In this document: positions 6,675 to 14,396 of the stretch, piece after piece | How the letters are laid out: every line of letters begins with the position of its first letter | Numbering within the stretch: the first letter of the stretch is position 1 | Assembly (NCBI RefSeq): GCF_004329815.1 | Contig: NZ_SJPE01000011.1 | Location: 1 to 64,000, forward strand | Source of the DNA: Flavobacterium silvisoli | Lineage (GTDB): Bacteria; Bacteroidota; Bacteroidia; Flavobacteriales; Flavobacteriaceae | Direction of reading: 5' to 3' | DNA: 64,000 nt | Translations under genes and position numbers: made by a program | The notes under the pieces: generated by a model | Database searches by the model: none | The model's input: only the letters and a program-made list of their open reading frames with translations | What the model was told of the DNA's origin: nothing

Positions 6675-6692
6675 TATCCGCCAAGGCGGATA
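6675..6692. repeat. Perfect 8-base palindrome, dispersed-repeat type
   Basis: TATCCGCC, AA, GGCGGATA, flanked by CTCGA on the left and TCGAAC on the right. It looks like a dispersed intergenic hairpin repeat rather than a terminator, because no T run follows. Confidence 0.5.
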
Positions 6693-6740
6693 CTCGAACT
6701 GACGGACACATAAATAATAGACCCTGCCTCAACGCCATTA

Positions 6741-6782
6741 GAATTACGAATTATGAATTACGAATTACGAATTATGAATTAC
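6741..6782. repeat. Six tandem copies of the heptamer GAATTAY
   Basis: GAATTAC, GAATTAT, GAATTAC, GAATTAC, GAATTAT, GAATTAC follow one another without gaps. Copy number of such arrays can change by slippage; here it lies about 180 bases before the susC start. Confidence 0.8.
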
Positions 6783-6870
6783 GATTTTCTTGTTAATGAG
6801 AACAAAACAATTATTAATCCTTTAACGCTACAGCTTATGGTATAACAAACACAACGAACTTAAAACACAA

Positions 6871-6914
6871 AAAAAAAGGCCCTCTGCATCTTCTTGGCGG
6901 TTGAACAGAGGACC
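6871..6914 (-). terminator. Terminator-like hairpin in the susC leader, minus-strand polarity
   Basis: GGCCCTCTG (6878-6886) faces CAGAGGACC (6906-6914) with a single mismatch and a 19-base loop. The A9 run at 6869-6877 becomes a U9 tail only for minus-strand transcription, which would mean an antisense RNA coming from the susC start. On the plus strand the same hairpin sits in the susC mRNA leader, 45 bases before the ATG, and could influence translation instead. Confidence 0.4.
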
Positions 6915-6958
6915 GGTAGACAAACAAAACTAATGTTTCATTTAACTAAACCAAAAAT

Positions 6959-9900
6959 ATGAATAAAAAGCCTATTGGCAATATGGGAATATATCTATTC
7001 CTTTTGTGCCTTTGTTTTCAGGTTACGTTTGCTTTTGGAGACAAGAAGCAAGAGACAAGAAGCAAGAGACTTTTTGCTGTAAATGGAGGAGATTCCTCCT
7101 TTGTCGGAATGACAATAAAACAAAGTATTATTACCGGAACCGTTAGTGATGCTCATGGGGGACTTCCGGGAGTTACCGTTTCTGTAAAAAACAAACCTGT
7201 AAGTACGATAACCAACGAAAATGGGCAGTTTAGTATAGCTGCTGAAGTGGGAGATGTGCTTGTCTTTAGTTACATAGGTTATGCGGCTGTGACTGTTACT
7301 GTGGACAGTCGCCGTGTATATGATGTGATTATGCAGGAGGATGCTACCACGCTTAAAGAAGTAACCGTAAATGCAGGTTACTATACCGTGAAAGACAAGG
7401 AGCTCACGGGTAGTATCAGCAAGATTACTTCAAAGGAGTTGGAGAAACAACCTGTAACCAATGTACTTGCAGCCATGCAGGGAAGGATGGCGGGGGTTGA
7501 TATCATACAAGATGGCGGTACTGCCGGCGGTGGTTTTCAAATTAAAATACGCGGTGTCAACAGTCTGCGGGCTGACGGAAATTCGCCTTTGTACATAATT
7601 GACGGGGTTCCGTATTCGTCGGAATCTATTGGATATGCCTCTATCAATTCGGGGATGGCATCGCCTACGAGTCCGTTGAACAGCATTAACCCCAGTGACA
7701 TTGAAAGCATAGAGGTATTGAAGGATGCCGATGCGACCGCGATATACGGTAGTCGCGGGGCGAATGGCGTTGTACTGCTTACTACTAAGAAAGGTAAGGT
7801 CGGCCGGACAAAGATTACCGTAAATGCCACTTCCGGAACCGGGAAAGCCACCCGATTTATAGACCTGATGCATACGGAACAGTATCTGGCTATGCGTAAG
7901 GACGGATTTGCCAAGGATAATATAACTACTTATCCTGCATCTGCCTATGATGTAAACGGCACTTGGGATCAAAACCGCTACACCGACTGGCAAAAAGAAC
8001 TGCTGGGTGGCACTGCCGAATTCAAGAATCTTAATGTGAGTGTAAGCGGAGGGAGTGCCCAAACCCAGTATTTGCTCAGCGGAACTACTAATACGGAAAC
8101 TGCTGTGATTCCGGGTGATTTCAGGTATCGCAAAGCCGCAGGACATTTTAGTATGAACCATGCCGGTGAGGATAACCGGTTTAAGTTGGCGCTTTCGGGT
8201 GGGTATACAAAGCAGTTCAATAAACAATCAACCACCGACTTAACAAGGTTGGCGAGGAACCTTGCACCTAATGCCCCTGCATTATATACCGCAGATGGTG
8301 AACTGAATTGGGAAAACAATACGTTTTCTAACCCGTTGGCATTATTACGGGGCTATAGTACTGTAAAAACTAATGACCTGATTGCTAATGTAACGCTAAA
8401 CTATGCCCTGACACCAAAATGGGAAATCAAAGCTAACATGGGGTATACCAATCTGGATAATCACGAGCAACGGCTTCAGCCTTCTAGTATTAATAACCCG
8501 TCGTTAAACATCAGCAGTTCTTCTTCATTGCTTTATGAAAATGTAACCACGCGTGAATCAACGATTATAGAACCGCAAATCAGATGGGCGGACAGCTTTG
8601 GGAAGGGTAAACTGGATATACTGGTTGGCGGTACTGCACAAAAGCAGACTACGGGAAGATTATACACTCTGGGGCAGGGGTTTGCGAGCAACAGTCTCAT
8701 TACCAATATGGCATCGGCCAACAACAAATTTGTATTGGCCAGTGATGTTACAGAATATAAGTATCAGGCATTTTTTGGACGTGTAAATTATAACTACAAC
8801 GACAAGTATATTGTGAACCTGACTGGTAGACGTGACGGTTCGAGCCGCTTTGGACCGGGGAAACAGTTTGCCTATTTTGGTGCTGCTGGTGCCGCCTGGG
8901 TCTTTACCAATGAAACTTCTTTGAAGAACAGTTCATGGCTAAGTTTTGGTAAACTGAGAGCCAGCTATGGTACTACCGGAAACGACCAGATTGGTGATTA
9001 CCAATATCTGAATACCTACGCAAGCTCTGGACAGGCTTATCAAGGGATTACCGGACTGGAGCCCACGCGGTTATTCAATCCGGAATTCGGTTGGGAAAAG
9101 AGCACCAAGTTAGAGGTAGCTTTGGAAACGGGGTTTCTGAGTGACCGGATTGTTTTGACCACGGCCTTTTACAGGAACCGTTCTTCAAATCAGTTGGTTG
9201 GGGTACCGCTTTCGGGTACAACCGGTTTTTCATCTATCAATGCTAATCTTGACGCTACAGTGCAGAATCAAGGTTTGGAAATCACAGTGCATACCGATAA
9301 TTTGAGAGGTAAGAATTTGAGATGGAGTACAAATGTTACTATTGCTACCGCCCGAAATAAACTGATTTCTTTTCCCGGTCTGGAAACCTCGACTTATGCC
9401 AACACTTATGTGGTAGGTGAGCCCATTACCATTGTAAAACTTTATCAGTACAAGGGCGTTAATGCACAAACCGGACTATTTGAATTTGCCGACCTTAATG
9501 GCGACGGTATTATTAATGCGGCAGGAGACAAACACTATGTAGCCGATTTAACCCCTAAATATTTTGGAGGCTTTCAAAACCAATTGAAATATAAAAACTG
9601 GGATTTGGATTTCCTTTTTCAGTTTGTGAAGCAACAGACCTACAATTATACACCGGGATCAGCAAACGGTACATTTTTTAACCAGAGCACAGATTATGCC
9701 AATGTGTGGCAACAAAGCGGAGATATGGCAGCGTATCAAATGAATACATCGGGCGCAAACAGCGCCGCAGTTACCGCGTTTTCGCGTTATACGGCCAGTG
9801 ATGCTATAATAGTGGATGGGTCGTACATACGCCTTAAAAACATTGCTCTGACCTATACTGTACCGCTGAAATACAAAACAATGAACTGTAAACTCACTGT

Positions 9901-10018
9901 ACAAGGACAGAACGTATTGACATTTACCAATTACAAGGGTGGTGATCCCGAATTCAGAGCCACAGGATTTTTACCTCCGTTGCGTGTTATTACGGGAGGT
10001 GTACAACTAAGCTTTTAA
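6959..10018 (+). CDS. SusC/RagA-family TonB-dependent outer-membrane transporter
   Basis: 1019 residues. A signal peptide spans about residues 1-26. A CarboxypepD_reg-like domain follows (about 56-115; ITGTVSD, LPGVTVSVKN, VFSYIGYAA). The plug (about 140-270) carries the SusC hallmarks LAAMQGRMAGVDI, IKIRGVNSL, PLYIIDGVPY and IESIEVLKDADATAIYGSRG. The rest is the 22-strand barrel, ending VQLSF. SusC channels import bound oligosaccharides or peptides powered by TonB. Residues 27-52, between signal peptide and first domain, are encoded by intergenic-type repeat DNA (see findings). The SusD gene follows after 16 bases and an S9 peptidase after that, so the substrate may be a peptide. Base composition is visibly G+C-richer than the flanks. 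Confidence 0.95.
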   Translation: MNKKPIGNMGIYLFLLCLCFQVTFAFGDKKQETRSKRLFAVNGGDSSFVGMTIKQSIITGTVSDAHGGLPGVTVSVKNKPVSTITNENGQFSIAAEVGDVLVFSYIGYAAVTVTVDSRRVYDVIMQEDATTLKEVTVNAGYYTVKDKELTGSISKITSKELEKQPVTNVLAAMQGRMAGVDIIQDGGTAGGGFQIKIRGVNSLRADGNSPLYIIDGVPYSSESIGYASINSGMASPTSPLNSINPSDIESIEVLKDADATAIYGSRGANGVVLLTTKKGKVGRTKITVNATSGTGKATRFIDLMHTEQYLAMRKDGFAKDNITTYPASAYDVNGTWDQNRYTDWQKELLGGTAEFKNLNVSVSGGSAQTQYLLSGTTNTETAVIPGDFRYRKAAGHFSMNHAGEDNRFKLALSGGYTKQFNKQSTTDLTRLARNLAPNAPALYTADGELNWENNTFSNPLALLRGYSTVKTNDLIANVTLNYALTPKWEIKANMGYTNLDNHEQRLQPSSINNPSLNISSSSSLLYENVTTRESTIIEPQIRWADSFGKGKLDILVGGTAQKQTTGRLYTLGQGFASNSLITNMASANNKFVLASDVTEYKYQAFFGRVNYNYNDKYIVNLTGRRDGSSRFGPGKQFAYFGAAGAAWVFTNETSLKNSSWLSFGKLRASYGTTGNDQIGDYQYLNTYASSGQAYQGITGLEPTRLFNPEFGWEKSTKLEVALETGFLSDRIVLTTAFYRNRSSNQLVGVPLSGTTGFSSINANLDATVQNQGLEITVHTDNLRGKNLRWSTNVTIATARNKLISFPGLETSTYANTYVVGEPITIVKLYQYKGVNAQTGLFEFADLNGDGIINAAGDKHYVADLTPKYFGGFQNQLKYKNWDLDFLFQFVKQQTYNYTPGSANGTFFNQSTDYANVWQQSGDMAAYQMNTSGANSAAVTAFSRYTASDAIIVDGSYIRLKNIALTYTVPLKYKTMNCKLTVQGQNVLTFTNYKGGDPEFRATGFLPPLRVITGGVQLSF
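7039..7114 (+). repeat. Intergenic-type repeats read in frame within susC
   Basis: 7039-7070 is the 14-mer AGACAAGAAGCAAG twice plus AGAC. 7088-7114 is GGAGATTCCTCC plus TTTGTCGGAATGACA, which resembles dispersed palindromic elements seen between flavobacterial genes. Together they encode the linker between signal peptide and first domain, residues 27-38 and 44-52. Confidence 0.55.
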
Positions 10019-10034
10019 CGTTAAAATATTCATT

Positions 10035-11432
10035 ATGAAATCAATTATATTATTAAGAATGCCGCTTGTTCGCCTAGCGTTGGCAGTGCTTGGGTATGCA
10101 TTGCTCATGGCGAATCAGTCGTGTGACAACTTTGTTGAGGTAGACCGGCCGAACTCGCAGCTGATTGGCAAAACAGTTTTTGAAGATATGACAACAGCTA
10201 CCGCAGCGATGTCGGGGCTTTATGCAAAACTGAGAGGTAGTGGACCCTTAGCCGGGAATGGGCTGGGGGTTTCTGCTTTGGCGGGAATGTATGCCGATGA
10301 ATTGGATTACTACCAAACCGGAAATATTAATTTTTACAATAACAGTCTGATTGCGGCTGAGGCAGGTAACGCCGCTTTGTGGAATAACACCTATCATCAG
10401 ATATATGAGGCCAACTCAATTATTGAGGGCTTAAACAATTCGACTACGCTTCCTGTAGCGGGAAGGGATCAGTTACTTGGTGAGTCTCTTTTTGTGCGGG
10501 CGACACTTCATTTTTACTTAGTAAACTTATATGGTGATGTGCCCTATATTACTACTACAGACTACATTGCTAATAGTCACGTAAGCAGGACTCCAACTGC
10601 AACGGTGTATACACTAATACAATCGGACTTGGAGCAGGCCATCAGTTTATTACCGGAATCCTATGTCACTGCGGAGCGAGTTCGCCCCAATAAGTTTGCC
10701 GCGTACGCCATGCTTGCGAGAGTTTGCCTGTATAGGGGCGCATATGCAGAGGCCTCTAATGCCGCTTCGACAGTTTTGAATAGCCCTTTGTATGTTTGGG
10801 AGCCTGACCTGAACAAAGTATTCGTAAAAAACAGTACGACAACAATTTGGCAATTTAGCCCAGCTGCCAATGGGAATAATACCAGCGAAGGGAACCTGTT
10901 TATTTTTACTGCAGGACCTCCTGCCAATGTAGCTTTGCGTAATGACTTTGTAGGCGCATTTGAAGCCAATGACCAACGAAAAGCAAAATGGACTAAAGCA
11001 GTAACCAATGGGGCGAACACGTGGTACCATGCATACAAATACAAGCAACAAGCCAGTACACCATCTTCTATGGAGTACTCGGTAGTGCTGCGCCTTGCTG
11101 AGCAGGTTTTAATTCGAGCGGAAGCAAGAGCCAGGTTAGGAGAGCTCACTAATGCAAAAGCAGATTTGGATTTAATCAGAATCACGGCCGGTTTACTGCC
11201 GACAACGGCCGTAAGCCAGTCTGATTTGATTGCTGAAATACTGAACCAACGCCGCTTTGAATTGTTTACCGAATTCGGGAACCGGTTTTTTGATTTGAAG
11301 CGGAGTGGTTTGGCTGATACTGTCTTACCAACTGTTAAGACAGGCTGGAGTCCTACAGATAAACTTTGGCCTATACCTGCTAACGAGCTAGTTATTAATC
11401 CCAATTTAAATCCACAAAATCCCGGGTATTAA
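10035..11432 (+). CDS. SusD/RagB-family surface nutrient-binding lipoprotein
   Basis: 465 residues. The N-terminal signal ends in a lipobox-like stretch (MANQSCDNFVEVDRP), with Cys30 as the lipidation site and D-N-F-x-x-V-D as the usual SusD start. TPR-type helices follow, with the family pattern around G-E-S-L-F-V-R-A-T-L-H-F-Y-L-V-N-L-Y-G-D-V-P-Y near residues 151-171 and RPNKFAAYAMLARVCLYRGA near 216-235. The C-terminal part has RRFELFTEFGNRFFDLKRSG and ends with W-P-I-P and N-P-N-L-x-Q-N-P-G-Y. SusD caps the SusC channel and captures substrate outside the cell. It is the middle gene of the susC-susD-peptidase operon. Confidence 0.95.
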   Translation: MKSIILLRMPLVRLALAVLGYALLMANQSCDNFVEVDRPNSQLIGKTVFEDMTTATAAMSGLYAKLRGSGPLAGNGLGVSALAGMYADELDYYQTGNINFYNNSLIAAEAGNAALWNNTYHQIYEANSIIEGLNNSTTLPVAGRDQLLGESLFVRATLHFYLVNLYGDVPYITTTDYIANSHVSRTPTATVYTLIQSDLEQAISLLPESYVTAERVRPNKFAAYAMLARVCLYRGAYAEASNAASTVLNSPLYVWEPDLNKVFVKNSTTTIWQFSPAANGNNTSEGNLFIFTAGPPANVALRNDFVGAFEANDQRKAKWTKAVTNGANTWYHAYKYKQQASTPSSMEYSVVLRLAEQVLIRAEARARLGELTNAKADLDLIRITAGLLPTTAVSQSDLIAEILNQRRFELFTEFGNRFFDLKRSGLADTVLPTVKTGWSPTDKLWPIPANELVINPNLNPQNPGY

Positions 11433-11433
11433 A

Positions 11434-14013
11434 ATGAAGCGGAATAACACTTTTAAGGCATACCAGTACTTATTTTTTTCATGTTGTCTGCTTTTATCCT
11501 GCCCAATTTTTGGGCAGGCTAGGCAGGTAGTGAAGAATAGTGCCGGATTTGGAAAAGAGGGCAAAGTGCTGATTAACGAATTATCTGCCGACGGAAAATG
11601 GATTAGCTATGGGATATCCTACGAGAGTGGTACTGATACTTTGGTATTGCAAAACACTGTCACCAAAGCACGACAGCTGTTTCCGAAAGGTACACAATCG
11701 CATTTTGGCGGCAAGCGTTTCTTTGCTTGCATAAGGAAGAATGATTTAATTGTTTTGTCGTTGGAATCAGGAAGGAGCTTTGTGGTTCCAAATATCAGCC
11801 GTTATTTTTTTCTCGCCAACGGCACTTGTCTAGCAACTTTGAACACCAAACACATCCTTGAGCTACGTAATACCCGAAACAAGGTGGTGCAAACTATAGA
11901 AGGAATTACGGGCTTTGAGTTGAATGAAACCAGAGATGTCCTTTTATACAGCAGTAATACAAAAGATAATTTTGAAGTAGGCATACTTGGGGCCAATTTT
12001 AGCAAAAATCGCATTCTGGCCACAACAAAGGAAGCTATAACTAAACTTATGTGGCGTGAAGACAGTAAGGCGGTCGCCTTTATTAGTGGCGGCAATCTAG
12101 AGTATGTTAATTTAGAGACGCAAAAGAGTTTCAAACTGTCTGCCGCTAAGCTATTGGAACAAGGGAAGGTAATTAGTAGCAATCCGATTTATCCGGTTGC
12201 TTTGTCTGCTGATGGTAAGAAAGTATTTGTAGGCCTAGCATTGGCAGAAAAAAGATCCTTGCTGAAGGGGCCTGAAGTATGGAACGGTAATGATAGGATG
12301 TTATATCCTGTGCAGCAGTCTACCGCTGCTAGTGGCGTTCCTGTAATTGGGGTGTGGTTTCCTGAGTCGGGCAGTTTCCGTGTGCTTAATGATGAAGCAA
12401 GGTATTGCGTCAGGCTTTCTGGGCTGAATGATTATGTAGTTGTTTCAGATCCTTTTTCCTATGGTTTGGAGCCCTCATATCCTGAGCTGGTTGATTATTA
12501 CATTAAAAATGTGCATACGGGTGCCGAGAAACTTTTGCTGAAGAAGCAACGGCAAGACACCACAATGCTTTGCTTTTCTCCTCTTACTAATTCGATTGCC
12601 TATTACAGCGAAGGACAATGGTGGTTATACAATCCGGAGACGGATGAAACTATATGTTTAACAAGCAGTGTACATACCAAATGGGACAATAGCGATATTG
12701 ATGCACCAATTTCTGTCAGCGTATACGGATTGGCCGGGTGGTCAGCCGATGGAAAATCGGTGTTTTTATATGACAAGTATGATATTTGGAAAGTGGCATT
12801 GGCCGGTGGTTACTGTACTAATATGACCAAAGGAAGCGAATGGTATAAGAGGTACCGGTTGGATAAATCTGCTACTGCAAATCTGAAATTCAGACCGTAC
12901 AATTCAGAGAAGCGATTGATAATTAGTGAGCAGCAAGATTTGTTGTTAACTGTAGAAAGTGAAAACGACTGGTCTACAGGTTATGCTATTTACCGCAGCG
13001 GGAAAGGTTTACAAAGTATTGACTATGGCGCTCATTATTGCAGCAATCTGCACAAAAGCGAAACCAATGACTTAGCCTATTTGACGGAAACCTACGCCAA
13101 AGCACCACAGCTTGTTTATGTGAAAGCAAGGGAAGTTAAGCCAAAATTATTATACAGTAGCCCAATGCCTAAACAACCCGTTAAAAAAGCCGAGTTAATC
13201 AGTTATACAAACAGTAAAGGTACGACTTTAAAATCGGCGTTATTTTATCCTGACGGATACGATGCCGGAATACAATACCCAATGATAGTGGTGATTTATG
13301 AAAAAAAGTCGAAAGCTATTCATCGTTACAGTAGTCAGACACTCTTATCATCAGATGGCTCTGTGGTAGCAAATTTTACTGCTGCAGGATACTTTGTTCT
13401 ATTTCCGGACTTTGAATTAGAAATTGGAAAGCCGGGACTATCGGCGACGGACTGTGTGACTGCTGCAGTAATGGCCGCGCTAAGTAAAGCCTCTATTAAC
13501 CCTAAGAAGGTGGGATTGATGGGGCATTCGTATGGAGGTTATGAAACTAATTTTATCATAACTCAAACTGATATTTTTGCAGCAGCCGTTTCAGGCGCGG
13601 GAATAAGTAATACCATAAGCCGTTATTTTGGTCTGGCTTTTAATCTTACCAATACAGACCTGTTTCGGTATGAAAACCAACAGTGGAGAATGGGAGCTTC
13701 TTTCTTTGATGCTAAACAAGGCTACTGGGATAATTCTCCTATTATGCATGCTGATCATGTAAAAACTCCTATATTGCTGTGGCATGGGAAGCTTGACGAT
13801 ACGATTCCATTTGATCAATGTGTTTCATTTTACCTTGCTCTAAGGCGGCTTGGCCGACAAACTATAATGGTTGCCTACCCAGATGAGGGACACGACTTGT
13901 CGAAGCCCGAGAATCAAGAAGATTTAACCAGTAGAATAATTCAATGGTTTGATTATTTCCTAAAGGATAATGCAAATATTGGATGGATAAGTAATGGAAT
14001 ACTTCCTGAATAA
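11434..14013 (+). CDS. S9-family prolyl oligopeptidase-type serine peptidase
   Basis: 859 residues with a signal peptide (about 1-28, ending IFGQA). Residues about 30-600 are repetitive strand-rich sequence consistent with the beta-propeller that limits access in S9 enzymes. The C-terminal alpha/beta hydrolase has the nucleophile in G-H-S-Y-G-G-Y (Ser699), the Asp in WHGKLDD (Asp788/789) and the His in PDEGHDL (His820). It should cleave short peptides in the periplasm or at the surface. It starts one base after the susD stop, so import and hydrolysis are co-expressed. A perfect hairpin terminator follows at 14018-14048. Dipeptidyl-peptidase versus acylaminoacyl specificity cannot be told. Confidence 0.9.
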   Translation: MKRNNTFKAYQYLFFSCCLLLSCPIFGQARQVVKNSAGFGKEGKVLINELSADGKWISYGISYESGTDTLVLQNTVTKARQLFPKGTQSHFGGKRFFACIRKNDLIVLSLESGRSFVVPNISRYFFLANGTCLATLNTKHILELRNTRNKVVQTIEGITGFELNETRDVLLYSSNTKDNFEVGILGANFSKNRILATTKEAITKLMWREDSKAVAFISGGNLEYVNLETQKSFKLSAAKLLEQGKVISSNPIYPVALSADGKKVFVGLALAEKRSLLKGPEVWNGNDRMLYPVQQSTAASGVPVIGVWFPESGSFRVLNDEARYCVRLSGLNDYVVVSDPFSYGLEPSYPELVDYYIKNVHTGAEKLLLKKQRQDTTMLCFSPLTNSIAYYSEGQWWLYNPETDETICLTSSVHTKWDNSDIDAPISVSVYGLAGWSADGKSVFLYDKYDIWKVALAGGYCTNMTKGSEWYKRYRLDKSATANLKFRPYNSEKRLIISEQQDLLLTVESENDWSTGYAIYRSGKGLQSIDYGAHYCSNLHKSETNDLAYLTETYAKAPQLVYVKAREVKPKLLYSSPMPKQPVKKAELISYTNSKGTTLKSALFYPDGYDAGIQYPMIVVIYEKKSKAIHRYSSQTLLSSDGSVVANFTAAGYFVLFPDFELEIGKPGLSATDCVTAAVMAALSKASINPKKVGLMGHSYGGYETNFIITQTDIFAAAVSGAGISNTISRYFGLAFNLTNTDLFRYENQQWRMGASFFDAKQGYWDNSPIMHADHVKTPILLWHGKLDDTIPFDQCVSFYLALRRLGRQTIMVAYPDEGHDLSKPENQEDLTSRIIQWFDYFLKDNANIGWISNGILPE

Positions 14014-14017
14014 AAAA

Positions 14018-14048
14018 TAATGCAGTTTCTCTATGAGAAACTGCATTA
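14018..14048. terminator. Bidirectional terminator between S9 peptidase and peptide gene
   Basis: TAATGCAGTTTCTC (14018-14031), TAT loop, GAGAAACTGCATTA (14035-14048): a perfect 14-base stem with A6 on the left and CCTTTT on the right. It separates the convergent operons. Confidence 0.85.
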
Positions 14049-14069
14049 CCTTTTAAAGAGCAACCAGAA

Positions 14070-14339
14070 TTAGTCGCGTTTTAACGTAGCGTTACACGTT
14101 ACCGGTGAGTCAAATGCAAAAACTGTCCAGCCAGCTTCAACACAAGTTGTGCTTCCGGCAGTTTTACAATCAACCAGTACTTCGGCACAGTCGTTTACGT
14201 TAGGATTGTGGATGTACCCAATCATCAAAGCATCTTCTGTTTTGCTTTTGTGTGAGTTGTCGGTTGTAACCGCAGCTGCACTTGCCAATGTAAATGCCGC
14301 CACCGGCAGCATAAACAATTTAAAGATTTTCATTTTCAT
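14070..14339 (-). CDS. DUF6520-like secreted four-cysteine peptide
   Basis: 89 residues. The start MKMKIFKLFMLPVAAFTLAS is a signal peptide of the kind shared by DUF6520 and related Bacteroidota peptide precursors. The mature part has four cysteines (51, 58, 66, 82) in the order C-x6-C-x7-C-x15-C, with conserved-looking W71 and the acidic N-V-N-D-C approach. The even cysteine number and export signal suggest two disulfides outside the cytoplasm. The gene lies 57 bases downstream of the MauE-type gene on the same strand and faces the SusCD-S9 operon. DUF6520 has no established function; a link to the MauE partner for disulfide formation is inference. Confidence 0.75.
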   Translation of the reverse strand: MKMKIFKLFMLPVAAFTLASAAAVTTDNSHKSKTEDALMIGYIHNPNVNDCAEVLVDCKTAGSTTCVEAGWTVFAFDSPVTCNATLKRD

Positions 14340-14396
14340 GATTTTAAAAATTATTGATTAATTAATTTGATCTGCTTTTTTCCAGGTTTTGATCAT

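Larger units (their letters stand above)
6594..6958. other. Repeat-rich leader region before susC
   Basis: No gene. It contains the palindrome TATCCGCC-AA-GGCGGATA at 6675-6692 inside a CTCGATA...TACTCGAAC context typical of dispersed flavobacterial intergenic repeats, a heptamer tandem repeat at 6741-6782, and a hairpin at 6878-6914. I see no convincing TAnnTTTG promoter for susC, so its promoter may be AraC-dependent or non-consensus. Confidence 0.45.

Noticed and set aside
6741..6782. Tandem repeats considered as a CRISPR remnant
   Set aside because: Seven-base units without spacers; a simple repeat. No cas genes in the window.
7430..8227. Long minus-strand open frame within susC (265 codons) and others at 7537-7914, 7978-8319
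   Set aside because: Antisense to unmistakable SusC sequence; composition is unnatural (Arg, Ser, Cys-rich) and no promoter is seen.
10661..11404. Minus-strand open frame of 247 codons within susD
   Set aside because: Shadow of the SusD frame; no family motif and the opposite strand is clearly coding.
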